DNA of 64,000 nt from Prochlorococcus sp. AG-355-O17. Lineage in GTDB: Bacteria; Cyanobacteriota; Cyanobacteriia; PCC-6307; Cyanobiaceae. This document shows positions 51,185-61,914 of this stretch, piece by piece. A program made the translations under genes and the position numbers. Each line of letters opens with the position of its first letter. Positions within the stretch are counted from its first letter, which is position 1. Location: contig QCEK01000007.1 in NCBI GenBank assembly GCA_003280655.1, positions 1 through 64,000 on the forward strand, given 5' to 3'. The notes under the pieces are model-generated. The model worked only from the letters and a program-made list of their open reading frames with translations, ran no database searches and was not told the DNA's origin.

Positions 51185-51994
51185 ATGATTTGGCCTTTTA
51201 GACGAAAGTCAAAAAAAAGAATAGCTCGTATAGTAATTGATGAGCCTATTACAAGTTCAACTAGAGTTTCAGTCCTTAAAGCTCTTAAAAAAATTGAGGA
51301 TAGAGAATTTCCTGCCTTAATCGTGAGAATTGATTCCCCAGGGGGTACTGTTGGGGATAGCCAAGAAATATACTCTGCTATAAAAAGACTAAAAGATAAA
51401 GGATGTAAAGTCATTGCCAGTTTTGGAAACATCTCAGCATCAGGTGGCGTTTACATTGGTGTTGCATCTGACAAAATAGTTGCTAATCCAGGCACAATTA
51501 CAGGATCTATTGGTGTAATTATAAGAGGAAATAATTTATCTGAATTATTAGATAAAATCGGCATTAAATTTGAGACTGTTAAAAGTGGTGTATTTAAAGA
51601 CATACTTTCTCCAGATAAACCTCTAAGTGAGGAAGGAAGAGGTCTACTCCAAGGACTTATAGATGAAAGTTATAAACAATTTACTGAAGCTGTTGCTGAA
51701 GGAAGGAATTTACCTATTGAAGAAGTAAGAAAATTTGCTGATGGAAGAATTTTCACTGGAACACAAGCACTCGAACTTGGTCTTGTTGATAAGGTTGGAG
51801 ATGAATTTGTTGCAAGGGAGATAGCTGCAGAAATGGTAAATATTGATCCTAAAATTCAGCCATTAACATTTGGGAAGAAGAAGAAAAAAATACTTGGACT
51901 AATTCCTGGAAGTAGAATTATTGAGAAAATTATTAGTAATATCTTTTTTGAGTTTGACTCATCTAATAAAGTACTTTGGTTATACAAGCCTTAA
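51185..51994 (+). CDS. sppA: Signal peptide peptidase SppA
   Basis: A 269-aa serine-lysine protease (short SppA form). It has IDSPGGTVGDSQEI, catalytic Ser in NISASGGVYIGVA (about 87), GTITGSIGVI, and the catalytic Lys region KSGVFKD (about 134-140); TGTQALELGLVD ends the core. It digests leftover signal peptides and, in cyanobacteria, has been linked to light-dependent thylakoid protein turnover. No clear N-terminal membrane anchor, so membrane association may be peripheral. Confidence 0.93.
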   Translation: MIWPFRRKSKKRIARIVIDEPITSSTRVSVLKALKKIEDREFPALIVRIDSPGGTVGDSQEIYSAIKRLKDKGCKVIASFGNISASGGVYIGVASDKIVANPGTITGSIGVIIRGNNLSELLDKIGIKFETVKSGVFKDILSPDKPLSEEGRGLLQGLIDESYKQFTEAVAEGRNLPIEEVRKFADGRIFTGTQALELGLVDKVGDEFVAREIAAEMVNIDPKIQPLTFGKKKKKILGLIPGSRIIEKIISNIFFEFDSSNKVLWLYKP

Positions 51995-52000
51995 ATCAAT

Positions 52001-52384
52001 ATGTATGAAAAAATGAAAGATGATTATAAAATCACATTTATTCGTGGGGCTACAACAGCATCTGGGAATTCTGTTAAGGAAATAGAAGTTGCCGTAGTGG
52101 AATTAATTGATGAATTAATTTCACGAAACAATCTAATTAAGAAAAACATACTATCCATTACATTCACAGCGACAAAAGACTTAAATGCATGTTTTCCCGC
52201 TTCAATTGCCAGGAAATTTAACGGGCTTGATTCAGTAGCGTTTTTAGACTGCCAACAAATGTTTGTATCAGATGATGTTGATTTTTGTATAAGAATTATG
52301 GCACAAGTTTTATTGCCGCCAAGTATTCCAATAAAGCATCCTTATTTAAATGGCGCTTCAAAATTAAGGACCGATAGATGTTAA
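52001..52384 (+). CDS. aroH: Chorismate mutase, AroH class
   Basis: A 127-aa monofunctional chorismate mutase, chorismate to prephenate for Phe/Tyr synthesis. It has FIRGATTASGNS (catalytic Arg), VELIDELISRNNL, ITFTATKDLNACFPA and the C-terminal LPPSIPIKHPYLNGASKLR. This pattern matches the trimeric Bacillus-type enzyme. It starts 6 bases after sppA. Confidence 0.95.
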   Translation: MYEKMKDDYKITFIRGATTASGNSVKEIEVAVVELIDELISRNNLIKKNILSITFTATKDLNACFPASIARKFNGLDSVAFLDCQQMFVSDDVDFCIRIMAQVLLPPSIPIKHPYLNGASKLRTDRC

Positions 52385-52454
52385 TCTTAATAAAACAATG
52401 TTTCACTTTAAAGTCCTATAGCACTAATTAAACTTATAAAAATTTATTACCTCA

Positions 52455-53033
52455 ATGTTAAAAAACACAACGAAACAGACTTCTAATTTTAAAATTTTAA
52501 GATTTCTAGTTGTCCCAGCAATTCTAGTTTCAACTCCATTTTTAAATAAAATCCAAGATGCTAAGGCAGGGCTGGAATTTCAGTGGAATCAAGACTCTGG
52601 GTATAGGAGATTAAAATGGTTTCAAAAGGACGATAAAAAGAAATTTAGAAATACAATTTATTTTTTCTTGAGGCCATCTGATAGAAGAACTGATCTTTTG
52701 AAAATTAACCTAGCAATCCCTAAAACCTTTAAATCAGATTTGAAAAAAGAAAAAATTAGTTTTTGCAAGGTAAGAATTGGCGGTTTTGAGAGTAGAACAA
52801 AATGCTTGGAAGATATTCCATCTGATATCGAAATTAATACTGATGAATCAGGCTTACGTTCACTTGATATTTACCCCTACAGCCCAATTCCTACAAACAA
52901 AGACAGTTATGCCATTGCCTTAAAAGTCTTTAATCCCAAAAAATCAGGTCTATATCAATTTCATTCATATGGGCAACCCAAAGGAAAATCATTTTCCAGT
53001 TATTTAGGAAGCTGGACTATAGTGATCGATTAA
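52455..53033 (+). CDS. DUF2808-like secreted protein (192 aa)
   Basis: A signal peptide is visible (ILRFLVVPAILVSTPFLNK, cleavage near DAKAG). The mature domain has WNQDSGYRRLKWFQ, FFLRPSDRRTDLLKINLAIP and KVFNPKKSGLYQFHSYGQ, a pattern I associate with the cyanobacterial exported family DUF2808. The function is unknown. It is just upstream of rpmH but separated by 30 bases. Confidence 0.7.
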   Translation: MLKNTTKQTSNFKILRFLVVPAILVSTPFLNKIQDAKAGLEFQWNQDSGYRRLKWFQKDDKKKFRNTIYFFLRPSDRRTDLLKINLAIPKTFKSDLKKEKISFCKVRIGGFESRTKCLEDIPSDIEINTDESGLRSLDIYPYSPIPTNKDSYAIALKVFNPKKSGLYQFHSYGQPKGKSFSSYLGSWTIVID

Positions 53034-53063
53034 ATGATAAATTAAATAAGGATAATTAAACAA

Positions 53064-53201
53064 ATGACTAAAAGAACTTTTGGCGGAACTTCAAGAAAAA
53101 GAAAACGTGTATCTGGTTTTAGAGTAAGAATGCGTTCTCATACTGGTAGAAGAGTTATTAAAAGCAGAAGACAAAAAGGTAGAGAAAGAATAGCTGTATA
53201 A
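53064..53201 (+). CDS. rpmH: 50S ribosomal protein L34
   Basis: A 45-aa highly basic ribosomal protein. [19 protein letters not shown] and [20 protein letters not shown] are diagnostic of L34. It is followed by rnpA after 10 bases, the nearly universal rpmH-rnpA pair, with a PH-domain gene and yidC after it. It is too short for many gene callers. Confidence 0.97.
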
Positions 53202-53211
53202 TCTGATTTAA

Positions 53212-53598
53212 ATGGCCTTACCTAGGGATATGCGTTTAAAAGGGCATAGAACTTTTAATTATATTCATAAAAATTCCACAATATATCATGGTAAATTAAT
53301 GACATTTAAAGTTTCAAGATCAAAACCAGAAATTCTCTTATCCCATAAACTCACAAATACCTCAAATAAATTTAGGGTTGCAATTGCTATTAGTAAAAAA
53401 GTATCAAAAAAAGCTGTAGAAAGAAATAAATTAAGAAGAATTCTGCAAGAGTGGTTATTAACAAACATTCAAAATATTAATAACCACAAACCATATTGGT
53501 TACTTGTTAACCTTAAATTTGGAGATTTCTGCAATGATAAAAGTAGACTTTTGGAGGAATTTCAAAACTTAATGTTCAAATCTCATCTAATGAAATGA
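53212..53598 (+). CDS. rnpA: Ribonuclease P protein component
   Basis: A 128-aa basic protein cofactor of the RNase P ribozyme (tRNA 5' processing). It has RDMRLKGHRTFNYIH near the start, FRVAIAISKKVSKKAVERNKLRR (the RNR motif that binds the leader and metal) and LLVNLKFGDF at the end. It overlaps the next gene by four bases (ATGA). Confidence 0.96.
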   Translation: MALPRDMRLKGHRTFNYIHKNSTIYHGKLMTFKVSRSKPEILLSHKLTNTSNKFRVAIAISKKVSKKAVERNKLRRILQEWLLTNIQNINNHKPYWLLVNLKFGDFCNDKSRLLEEFQNLMFKSHLMK

Positions 53599-54008
53599 TT
53601 AACATGAATGAAGAAATCTTTTATGAAGGGGGTCCTGCAAAAAGTGATTTAATAATAAATCTAATTGCAGGCATAACTATTCTTGGATTACCATTTACTT
53701 TTGCCGCAATAGTTAGAGCATTGTGGTTGAGATATAAAATTACGAACAAGAGAATTACGATAGATGGAGGATGGTTTGGTAAAAACAAATCACAAGTTTC
53801 ATTAAGTAATATTGAGGAAATCAGATCTATCCCGAGGGGATTTGGATCATATGGTGATATGGTTCTTATTCTTAATGACGGATCAAAGGTTGAAATGAAA
53901 TCTTTGCCTTTATTCAGAGAAAAGCAAAAATTTATTGAAGAAAATATAATTAAAAAATCACAAATCCCAAATCTTAAAGAGGTAGAGGGATTTGCTACTA
54001 AATCCTAA
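53595..54008 (+). CDS. PH-domain (bPH2-type) membrane protein
   Basis: A 137-aa protein: ATG overlaps the rnpA stop. An N-terminal hydrophobic segment (LIINLIAGITILGLPFTFAA, about 16-40) is followed by a bacterial pleckstrin-homology-like domain: LRYKITNKRITIDGGWFGK, VSLSNIEEIRSIPRGFGSYG, and VLILNDGSKVEMKSLP. Such genes lie between rnpA and yidC in cyanobacteria. A role in membrane association is inferred from location. Confidence 0.85.
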   Translation: MINMNEEIFYEGGPAKSDLIINLIAGITILGLPFTFAAIVRALWLRYKITNKRITIDGGWFGKNKSQVSLSNIEEIRSIPRGFGSYGDMVLILNDGSKVEMKSLPLFREKQKFIEENIIKKSQIPNLKEVEGFATKS

Positions 54009-54080
54009 AAAAATTAATTACAAAAGCCTATTTTTCCTGTAAAATAAAATGTCAAATAAAATTACACTCCTTTTAATATC

Positions 54081-55223
54081 GTGATAGGGTTCATTTCTGA
54101 AAAATTACTTATCCCTATTCTAGATTTTTTCTACGGTTTAGTCCCTAGTTATGGTTTAGCGATTGTTGCATTGACAGTCGTAATTAGAATTGCACTTTTT
54201 CCTCTAAGTGCTGGTTCTATTAGAAGCGCTAGAAGAATGAAGATTGCTCAACCAGTCATGCAAAAAAGGCAAGCGGAAATAAAATCTAAGTTTTCAGGCG
54301 ATCCAAAGAAACAGCAAGAAGAACTTGGAAAACTTATGAATGAGTTTGGCAGTCCCCTAGCAGGTTGTCTTCCATTGATTGTACAAATGCCCGTGTTATT
54401 TGCATTGTTTGCAACCCTAAGAGGCTCTCCATTCGCTGATGTCCCCTACAACATAAATCTTAAGGTCGTTCCACAGGATCAAATAGCAGCTATTGATCCA
54501 AAACCTTACAAATCTCCAAGACACTCTATATTTATTACTGAAAAATCACATTTTCCTGTAATAGCAACCATTCCTAATGGAACAAAATTAGGGGCAGAAG
54601 AATCCCTAAAAATAAATTTAGAAACAACAAACGGTAATAATTATTCTGAAATTTTAACTAAATACGATAATGGATCAAAATTTCTTCCCACTTGGAAGGT
54701 TTCTAAAGGATCCGAAAATCTTAAAGTTTCCCAGGACGGCATTGTAACAGCAATTAAACCAGGAGATGCAACTATCGAGGCAAAAATCCCCGGTCTAGCG
54801 GCTAAAAGTGGTTTTCTCTTTATTAAAGCTCTAGGTCAAGTTGGTTTTTATGTAGATGGGGCAATTAATTGGGATATTGCCACACTAGTTGGTGCTTTTG
54901 GATTAACACTACTTCTCTCTCAAGTTTTATCTAGTCAGGGTATGCCTGCGAATCCACAGCAATCAACAGCAAACAAAATTACACCAATCATGATAACTGG
55001 AATGTTTTTGTTTTTCCCTCTACCAGCAGGAGTTTTGCTATACATGGTTGTTGCAAATATATTCCAGGCATTCCAGACATTTCTGCTTAATAAAGAAGCT
55101 CTTCCTGAGAATCTGCAGAAAATTCTGGATCAACAACTTTTGGCCAAAAATGAAGTAATAACAACTTCTGCTTCAACTATCTCAGATAAAAGATTACCTT
55201 TTGAGCCTAACAGTAAAAAATAG
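54081..55223 (+). CDS. yidC: YidC/Oxa1/Alb3 membrane protein insertase
   Basis: A 380-aa insertase for thylakoid and plasma membrane proteins. The start is GTG 54081. It has [20 protein letters not shown] and then [13 protein letters not shown] (with conserved Arg of the groove), [20 protein letters not shown], a periplasmic insertion (about 140-260), then [15 protein letters not shown] and [21 protein letters not shown]-type last helices. It lies in the rpmH-rnpA-PH-yidC cluster, 72 bases after the PH gene. Confidence 0.96.
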   Translation: MIGFISEKLLIPILDFFYGLVPSYGLAIVALTVVIRIALFPLSAGSIRSARRMKIAQPVMQKRQAEIKSKFSGDPKKQQEELGKLMNEFGSPLAGCLPLIVQMPVLFALFATLRGSPFADVPYNINLKVVPQDQIAAIDPKPYKSPRHSIFITEKSHFPVIATIPNGTKLGAEESLKINLETTNGNNYSEILTKYDNGSKFLPTWKVSKGSENLKVSQDGIVTAIKPGDATIEAKIPGLAAKSGFLFIKALGQVGFYVDGAINWDIATLVGAFGLTLLLSQVLSSQGMPANPQQSTANKITPIMITGMFLFFPLPAGVLLYMVVANIFQAFQTFLLNKEALPENLQKILDQQLLAKNEVITTSASTISDKRLPFEPNSKK

Positions 55224-55238
55224 TCTGAATCTCAAATA

Positions 55239-56705
55239 ATGAATTCTTGGTGTAGAAATTTAGAATTACTCATAAAATCAAGAAGTTCATTAATCTGGAT
55301 CAGGACTAAAGAAGAGGAAAGATTAGAAAAATTAGTTAATCTCTCTTGTGAAAAACTTAATATAAAAAGATTTATTTGCTGGGATTGTGTTAACGGTATA
55401 AGAGGATTAATAAATGAAGAAGGTAAATTTTCTAATAATCCTTTAGGGGTCCTTAATTGGCTTAAAGAACAAAAATCTAAAGTTTCAACAGTTTTATTAG
55501 TAAAAGATTTTCATAAATTTTATGATGATCCATCTATAAATAGAACTATTAAAGAACTATCTTCAGCGCTTAAGCAAACCAGTCATAACTTAATTATTAG
55601 TTCTCATTTATTTCCATCATCAGAAGAGCTGGATGAATTAATGACAATTCTAAATTTGCCTTTGCCTGATCAAAAAGAATTGAAAAATCTAATAAAAAAA
55701 ATTGCTACTAATACTAATTCAAATCTTGATGAACAAGACTTAAACGCACTTTCTATAGCTTCAAGTGGACTTACTGAAATAAAAGTAAAGCAAGTTACTG
55801 CAAAGGCCCTTGCTCAAAGAGGGAAAATAAGTAAAGAAGATATTAAAGATATTCTTGAAGAGAAAAAACAAGTAATCGCTAGAAGTGAAATTTTAGAATT
55901 TTTCGAAGCAAAATCAAGTCAAGATGATATTGGTGGTTTGCATGTTTTAAAAATTTGGCTTAATCAAAGATACAGGGCATTTTCTAAAGAAGCTAGAGAC
56001 TATGGATTACCTATTCCCAAGGGAGTACTACTTGTTGGAGCGCAAGGAACAGGGAAATCGCTTACTGCAAAATCAATTTCTAACAGTTGGTCGATGCCGC
56101 TACTTAGGTTGGATGTTGGAAGACTATTTTCTAGCCTTGTTGGTTCAAGCGAAGCAAGAACAAGAGAAGCAATATTAAGAGCTGAGGCCATGTCTCCTTG
56201 TATCCTTTGGATTGATGAAATTGATAAAGGCTTTGGTGGTGATGCTAGGAGTGATGGAGGGACAAGCCAGAGGGTTTTGGCAAGCTTGCTAACTTGGATG
56301 GCTGAAAAAGAATCTGCCGTATTTGTCATTGCTACCGCGAATGCTATAGATAAGCTTCCTGCTGAATTATTAAGGAAAGGTAGGTTTGATGAGATATTTT
56401 TTCTTGATTTACCAAATTCCGAAGAAAGATTAAGTATTTTGGATTTGCACTTAAAAAAAAGAAGACCAAGTTACAGTTTCCCTCTGTCTACAATCATAGA
56501 TAGAACAGATGGATTCTCAGGAGCAGAACTTGAACAAGCGGTAATAGAGGGGATGCATATTTCATTTTCTGAAAATAGAGAACTTATGGAGAAAGATTTA
56601 ATAAAGGCAGTTTCTGAATTAGTGCCCTTATCCAGAACAGCTAAGGAGCAAATTAATATGCTAAAGGAATGGTCATCTACAGGGCGGGCTCGATCTGCAT
56701 CGTAA
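55239..56705 (+). CDS. ycf46: Ycf46-like AAA ATPase
   Basis: A 488-aa cyanobacterial/plastid AAA+ ATPase. The N-terminal half (1-230) is a second, degenerate P-loop-like domain (SSLIWIRTKEEERLEKLV at its start). The C-terminal AAA domain has Walker A GAQGTGKSLTAK (about 267-278), Walker B CILWIDEIDKG, sensor-1 FVIATANAI and arginine finger LLRKGRFDEIFFLDLP. Ycf46 is linked to photosynthesis and CO2 uptake control in Synechocystis. It starts 15 bases after yidC. Confidence 0.93.
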   Translation: MNSWCRNLELLIKSRSSLIWIRTKEEERLEKLVNLSCEKLNIKRFICWDCVNGIRGLINEEGKFSNNPLGVLNWLKEQKSKVSTVLLVKDFHKFYDDPSINRTIKELSSALKQTSHNLIISSHLFPSSEELDELMTILNLPLPDQKELKNLIKKIATNTNSNLDEQDLNALSIASSGLTEIKVKQVTAKALAQRGKISKEDIKDILEEKKQVIARSEILEFFEAKSSQDDIGGLHVLKIWLNQRYRAFSKEARDYGLPIPKGVLLVGAQGTGKSLTAKSISNSWSMPLLRLDVGRLFSSLVGSSEARTREAILRAEAMSPCILWIDEIDKGFGGDARSDGGTSQRVLASLLTWMAEKESAVFVIATANAIDKLPAELLRKGRFDEIFFLDLPNSEERLSILDLHLKKRRPSYSFPLSTIIDRTDGFSGAELEQAVIEGMHISFSENRELMEKDLIKAVSELVPLSRTAKEQINMLKEWSSTGRARSAS

Positions 56706-56826
56706 CTAAAAATTTTTGTTTAAAATTATTCTGTAAGTTAGGAATCATTAATTTAGTTAATTTTTAGTCAAAAATCCCTAATAATGAATTTAGATTAATT
56801 ATTTTAATTAAGGTATAAAAAAAATA

Positions 56827-58104
56827 GTGTTAGATCAAAAATTAATAAGAGAAAATCCAACTGCAATTGAGGAAAGTTTATCCCTTAGAGGAAAGGTTTT
56901 TAACATTTCCCATATACAAGAATTAACTCTTCAAAAAAAAGAAATAGATACAGAATTGTCTAGTTTCCAATCAGAGAGCAAAAGGTTAAGTAAATTGATT
57001 GGTCAAGAAATCAGTAAATCGAAAAATAATGATTCTCCAGAACTAAATAATTTAAAGAAAAAAGGAAATGAATACAGAACCAAAATTTCTGAATTTGAAG
57101 AAAAAAAAAGAACATTAGAAAAAAAAATATATGATGAAATTTCTAATTTGCCAAATTTACCTAGCAAAGATGCCCCTATTGGAAAAGATGAAAGTCATAA
57201 TATCCAAGTAAAAACTTGGGGAGATCCTCTATTAACAGAGAATCTTAAATCTCACTGGGAAATAGGTGAAAATCTTAATCTTTTTGACTCTATAAAATCA
57301 ACAAAAATATCAAAAAGTCGTTTTATTACGCTTATTGGCAATGGTGCAAGATTAGAGAGGGCACTAATAAATTTTATGCTCGACATGCATACTAAAAATG
57401 GTTATTTAGAGTTAATGCCTCCAGCTTTAGTGAATTCAGAAAGTCTTACCGGATCTGGTCAATTACCTAAATTTTCAAATGAAAGTTTTAAGTGTTCCAA
57501 CGACGACCTATGGCTTTCTCCTACAGCTGAAGTTCCACTAACTGCTTTCCATAGAAATGAAATAATTGATCCCAAGCAATTACCCATTAAGTATGTTGCA
57601 TACAGCCCATGTTTTAGGAGAGAAGCTGGAAGTTATGGAAGGGATACTAAAGGTTTAATAAGACTTCATCAATTTAATAAAGTGGAGCTGTATTGGTTTT
57701 GTGATCCAAGTAAATCTTTAGAAGCTCATCAAAAAATCACTTTAGATGCAGAAAGCATTTTAAAAAAGCTAAATTTACCTTACAGATTAGTTGATATTTG
57801 TACTGGAGACTTAGGTTTTTCTTCAAGCAGAACTTTTGATCTTGAAGTCTGGCTACCAAGTAGTAAATCTTTTAGGGAAATTTCAAGTTGTAGCAACTGT
57901 TTAGACTTCCAAGCCCGCAGATCATCAATAAGAACGAAAATTGATAAAAAAAACACATATTTGCATACCTTAAATGGTAGTGGCCTTGCTATTGGAAGAA
58001 CTATGGCTGCTATTCTTGAGAATGGTCAACAAATAGATGGCAGCGTAAAAATCCCAGATGCTCTCGTGCCATATTTTGGTTCAAATTTTTTAAAAACTGC
58101 TTAA
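56827..58104 (+). CDS. serS: Seryl-tRNA synthetase
   Basis: A class II synthetase (425 aa, GTG start). The N-terminal coiled-coil arm binds tRNA-Ser (about 25-110). It has motif 2 [19 protein letters not shown] and motif 3 [22 protein letters not shown] binds serine and GTGxLP appears as GSGQLPKF. Its substrate includes the tRNA-Ser(CGA) at 38821. It starts 120 bases after ycf46. Confidence 0.98.
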   Translation: MLDQKLIRENPTAIEESLSLRGKVFNISHIQELTLQKKEIDTELSSFQSESKRLSKLIGQEISKSKNNDSPELNNLKKKGNEYRTKISEFEEKKRTLEKKIYDEISNLPNLPSKDAPIGKDESHNIQVKTWGDPLLTENLKSHWEIGENLNLFDSIKSTKISKSRFITLIGNGARLERALINFMLDMHTKNGYLELMPPALVNSESLTGSGQLPKFSNESFKCSNDDLWLSPTAEVPLTAFHRNEIIDPKQLPIKYVAYSPCFRREAGSYGRDTKGLIRLHQFNKVELYWFCDPSKSLEAHQKITLDAESILKKLNLPYRLVDICTGDLGFSSSRTFDLEVWLPSSKSFREISSCSNCLDFQARRSSIRTKIDKKNTYLHTLNGSGLAIGRTMAAILENGQQIDGSVKIPDALVPYFGSNFLKTA

Positions 58105-58113
58105 TATAACTAA

Positions 58114-59193
58114 ATGAACGTTTTAACCTCAATAACAGTTCTGGGATTTCTCATTTTTTTTCATGAGATGGGTCATTTTCTTGCAGCAATTTTGCAAGGT
58201 ATATATGTTGATGGATTTTCAATTGGTTTTGGACCATCAATAATACAGAAAAGATATAAAGATATTACCTATTCACTTAGAGCCTTTCCCCTTGGGGGCT
58301 TTGTTTCCTTTCCAGATGAAGAAATAAATAATATTGATCCAAAAGATCCTAATCTTTTAAAAAATAGGCCAGTTATTCAAAGAGTGATTGTTATATCCGC
58401 TGGGGTATTCGCTAACTTAATTCTTGCCTACACTATCCTAATTATAAATGTAACGACTATTGGAATTCCATTTGATCCTGATCCTGGAATTTTAGTTTTA
58501 GCTACTCAGCCCAATAAGGCCGCCTCTCTTGCTGGATTACAAGCAGGAGATAAAATCTTAAAAATTGAAAGCAGTACTTTAGGAGTTGGCGATCAAGCAG
58601 TTTCTACTTTAGTAAAAGAGATTCAAAATTCATCAGAGAACCCTATTTCGATAACAATTGATAGAGATGGAGTTCTGCAAGATTTAACTTTGGTACCAAA
58701 AAATATAGATGGGAAAGGTACAATAGGTGCTCAATTACAGCCTAATATAAAAAAAGAAACTAAAAAAACAAAAAACATATTCGAACTATTTAAATATACC
58801 AATAATGAATTTTCATCACTTTTGGTAAAAACAATACAAGGTTATAAAGGATTAATTACAAATTTCTCCTCTACAGCTCAACAATTAAGTGGGCCAGTCA
58901 AAATCGTTGAAATTGGAGCTCAATTGTCAGAACAAGGAGGAACAGGGATATTATTATTTGCCGCTCTAATTTCAATAAATTTAGCAGTTCTCAATTCTTT
59001 ACCCTTACCATTATTAGATGGAGGACAACTTCTTTTCACTTTAATTGAAGGTTTTAGAGGAAAACCAGTACCAGTTAAGATACAAATGGTTGTTACTCAA
59101 TCAAGTTTCTTTCTTTTAGTTGGACTTAGTGTGCTGCTCATAATAAGGGATACTAGTCAACTTTTAATTGTACAAAGATTATTAAACCAATAA
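58114..59193 (+). CDS. rseP: RseP-type site-2 zinc metalloprotease
   Basis: A 359-aa intramembrane protease. It has the zinc site FFHEMGHFLAA (HEMGH at about 17-21) in the first helix, a PDZ domain (ASLAGLQAGDKILKIES) in the middle, and the second zinc-ligand motif LPLPLLDGGQLLF in helix 3. It cleaves anti-sigma factors or other membrane proteins after a first cut. It starts 9 bases after serS. Confidence 0.96.
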   Translation: MNVLTSITVLGFLIFFHEMGHFLAAILQGIYVDGFSIGFGPSIIQKRYKDITYSLRAFPLGGFVSFPDEEINNIDPKDPNLLKNRPVIQRVIVISAGVFANLILAYTILIINVTTIGIPFDPDPGILVLATQPNKAASLAGLQAGDKILKIESSTLGVGDQAVSTLVKEIQNSSENPISITIDRDGVLQDLTLVPKNIDGKGTIGAQLQPNIKKETKKTKNIFELFKYTNNEFSSLLVKTIQGYKGLITNFSSTAQQLSGPVKIVEIGAQLSEQGGTGILLFAALISINLAVLNSLPLPLLDGGQLLFTLIEGFRGKPVPVKIQMVVTQSSFFLLVGLSVLLIIRDTSQLLIVQRLLNQ

Positions 59194-59254
59194 ATAAATT
59201 TTTAAAATTGATATCTAAGCTGTTAAGATAAATAAATACTTAAGATTTTACTAG

Positions 59255-59557
59255 ATGGCTAAAAAGTCCATGATTGCGAGAGAAGTCAAACGCAAAAAAC
59301 TTGTTCAAAAATATGCTGCGAAAAGAAAATCATTATTAGATGAATTCAATTCTGCAAAAGACCCTATGGAAAGATTAGAAATACATAGAAAGATACAGGG
59401 TTTGCCTAGAAACTCTGCTCCAAATAGGGTTAGAAATAGGTGTTGGGCAACTGGCAAACCAAGGGGTGTATACAGAGATTTTGGTCTTTGCAGGAATCAG
59501 TTAAGGCAAAGAGCTCACAATGGTGAGCTCCCTGGGGTAGTGAAATCAAGTTGGTAG
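59255..59557 (+). CDS. rpsN: 30S ribosomal protein S14
   Basis: A 100-aa S14 of the zinc-free (C-minus) long type: [16 protein letters not shown] at the N-terminus and [20 protein letters not shown], then [20 protein letters not shown]. The zinc-finger CxxC pairs are absent. It stands alone rather than in the large ribosomal operon, as is usual for cyanobacteria. Confidence 0.97.
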   Translation: MAKKSMIAREVKRKKLVQKYAAKRKSLLDEFNSAKDPMERLEIHRKIQGLPRNSAPNRVRNRCWATGKPRGVYRDFGLCRNQLRQRAHNGELPGVVKSSW

Positions 59558-59726
59558 TTAAAGTAAGTTTTAAAGAACTTTAATAAATACTTTAAAATTC
59601 ATAATAAAAAAATTTAAATTCATTTTTGGAAAAATTTAAGAAATTTTATGGCTTATCTAAATAATTTACTCAATATGTCCCTATAAAATGTAAGAATAAA
59701 TTATGTATAGATTTATAATTTAAAAA

Positions 59727-61892
59727 GTGGAAGGACAAAATAAGTCGATCACGTTTGACGGACGAGAGATACGACTAACTACAGGACTATATGCTCCTCA
59801 AGCAAATGGCTCAGTAATGATTGAGTGCGGTGACACCTCTCTATTAGTTACAGCAACAAAAACCACAAAAAAAGATGTTTCGGACTTTCTACCTCTAATT
59901 TGTGATTATGAGGAGAAACTATATGCTGCAGGAAGAATTCCTGGTGGTTTTATGAGGAGAGAGGGTCGCCCTCCAGAAAGAGCGACTTTAATCGCAAGAT
60001 TGATTGATAGGCCAATGAGGCCTCTCTTCCCCGCATGGATGAGAGATGAGATACAAATTGTCGCCTCTTGTCTTTCTCTAGATGAGAGAGTTCCAGCAGA
60101 TGTTTTAGCTGTTACTGGGGCATCAATAGCAACTTTACTTGGAGAGATTCCATTTTATGGGCCAATGGCTGCGGTTAGAGTTGGTCTCATTGGAGATGAT
60201 TTCATCTTAAATCCAAGTTATAGAGAGATAGAGAGAGGAGATTTAGACATTGTTGTTGCAGGTTCACCTGAAGGCATTGTTATGATTGAAGCAGGTGCTA
60301 ACCAATTATCAGAGCAAGATACAATCGAAGCTATAGATTTTGGTTATGAAGCAGTCACTGAACTTATTAAATCGCAAGAAGATTTACTAAAAGATTTAGG
60401 AATAAAACAGATTAAGCCATCTGACCCTGAAGAAGATAAAACATTGCCCACTTATTTAGAGAAAAACTGCACAAAACCAATTGAGTTAGTTTTAAAGAAA
60501 TTTGATCTTTCAAAGGAAGAGAGGGATCTTGAACTCGAAAAAATAAAAGTTGAGACTCAAAGTAAGATTGATTCTTTGAAAGAGGATAACCAACTAAAAG
60601 TTCTTCTTTCAGAAAATGATAAGTTATTCAGTTCCGATTTTAAAAAATTAACAAAAAAACTGATGAGGTCGCAAATCATAAATGATGGGAAAAGAGTAGA
60701 TGGAAGAGATCTCGACGAAGTTAGAAAAATATCAGCTTCTGCAGGAATCCTTCCAAAAAGAGTTCATGGCTCTGCATTATTCCAAAGAGGTTTAACCCAA
60801 GTTTTATCAACAACCACATTAGGTACTCCTAGCGATGCTCAAGAAATGGATGATCTGAATCCAAGTACTGAAAAAACTTATCTTCATCACTATAATTTCC
60901 CTCCTTATTCAGTGGGAGAAACAAGACCAATGAGAACTCCTGGGAGAAGGGAGATTGGGCATGGAGCATTAGCTGAGAGAGCAATAATCCCTGTATTGCC
61001 TGGGAAAGAAACATTTCCTTATGTCCTGAGGGTAGTTAGCGAAGTTTTAAGTTCGAACGGATCTACTTCAATGGGTTCTGTATGTGGAAGCACACTTTCA
61101 TTACTAGATGCAGGTGTTCCTTTAAAGGCCCCTGTAAGTGGGACTGCTATGGGCTTAATTAAAGAAGGCAAAGAAGTACGAATTCTTACCGATATTCAAG
61201 GAATTGAAGATTTTCTTGGAGATATGGACTTTAAAGTTGCAGGTACTGATAAGGGTATAACAGCATTACAAATGGATATGAAAATTACAGGTTTACCAGT
61301 CTCTATTATTTCTGATGCGATTAAAAAAGCTCGTCCTGCACGATTACATATTTTAGAAAAGATGCAACAGGCAATAGATAAACCTCAAGAGTCCCTCTCC
61401 CCTCATGCTCCTCGACTTCTAAGCTTTAGGATTGATCCTGAGCTTATAGGAACTGTAATAGGACCTGGTGGAAGAACTATTAAAGGAATTACTGAAAGAA
61501 CAAATACAAAAATTGATATAGAAGATGGTGGAATTGTAACTATTGCTTCTCATGATGGAGCTGCTGCGGAAGAAGCTCAAAAGATCATTGAAGGGCTTAC
61601 AAGAAAAGTGCATGAAGGAGAAATCTTCTCAGGAGTGGTTACTCGAATTATTCCAATTGGCGCTTTTGTTGAAATCCTCCCAGGAAAAGAAGGAATGGTT
61701 CACATATCCCAACTATCTGAAGCGAGGGTTGAAAGAGTTGAAGATGTAGTAAGACAGGGTGATGAAGTAACAGTAAGAGTTAGAGAGATTGATAGTAGAG
61801 GAAGAATTAATCTTACTTTGAGAGGTGTGGGTCAAAATAATGGAATGTCTTATCCTCAACCAACACCAACTCCAGTTGCTCCGCTTAATTAA
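59727..61892 (+). CDS. pnp: Polyribonucleotide nucleotidyltransferase (PNPase)
   Basis: A 721-aa 3'-5' phosphorolytic exoribonuclease of the RNA degradosome (GTG start). Two RNase PH domains: [26 protein letters not shown] in the first, and [21 protein letters not shown] and the phosphate-binding [19 protein letters not shown] in the second. A helical linker, a KH domain ([14 protein letters not shown]) and an S1 domain ([20 protein letters not shown]) end the protein. In the 169 bases upstream there is no gene I can see, so the leader may hold the usual autoregulatory structures. Confidence 0.98.
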   Translation: MEGQNKSITFDGREIRLTTGLYAPQANGSVMIECGDTSLLVTATKTTKKDVSDFLPLICDYEEKLYAAGRIPGGFMRREGRPPERATLIARLIDRPMRPLFPAWMRDEIQIVASCLSLDERVPADVLAVTGASIATLLGEIPFYGPMAAVRVGLIGDDFILNPSYREIERGDLDIVVAGSPEGIVMIEAGANQLSEQDTIEAIDFGYEAVTELIKSQEDLLKDLGIKQIKPSDPEEDKTLPTYLEKNCTKPIELVLKKFDLSKEERDLELEKIKVETQSKIDSLKEDNQLKVLLSENDKLFSSDFKKLTKKLMRSQIINDGKRVDGRDLDEVRKISASAGILPKRVHGSALFQRGLTQVLSTTTLGTPSDAQEMDDLNPSTEKTYLHHYNFPPYSVGETRPMRTPGRREIGHGALAERAIIPVLPGKETFPYVLRVVSEVLSSNGSTSMGSVCGSTLSLLDAGVPLKAPVSGTAMGLIKEGKEVRILTDIQGIEDFLGDMDFKVAGTDKGITALQMDMKITGLPVSIISDAIKKARPARLHILEKMQQAIDKPQESLSPHAPRLLSFRIDPELIGTVIGPGGRTIKGITERTNTKIDIEDGGIVTIASHDGAAAEEAQKIIEGLTRKVHEGEIFSGVVTRIIPIGAFVEILPGKEGMVHISQLSEARVERVEDVVRQGDEVTVRVREIDSRGRINLTLRGVGQNNGMSYPQPTPTPVAPLN

Positions 61893-61914
61893 AAACTAAA
61901 CGATTCAATGAAAA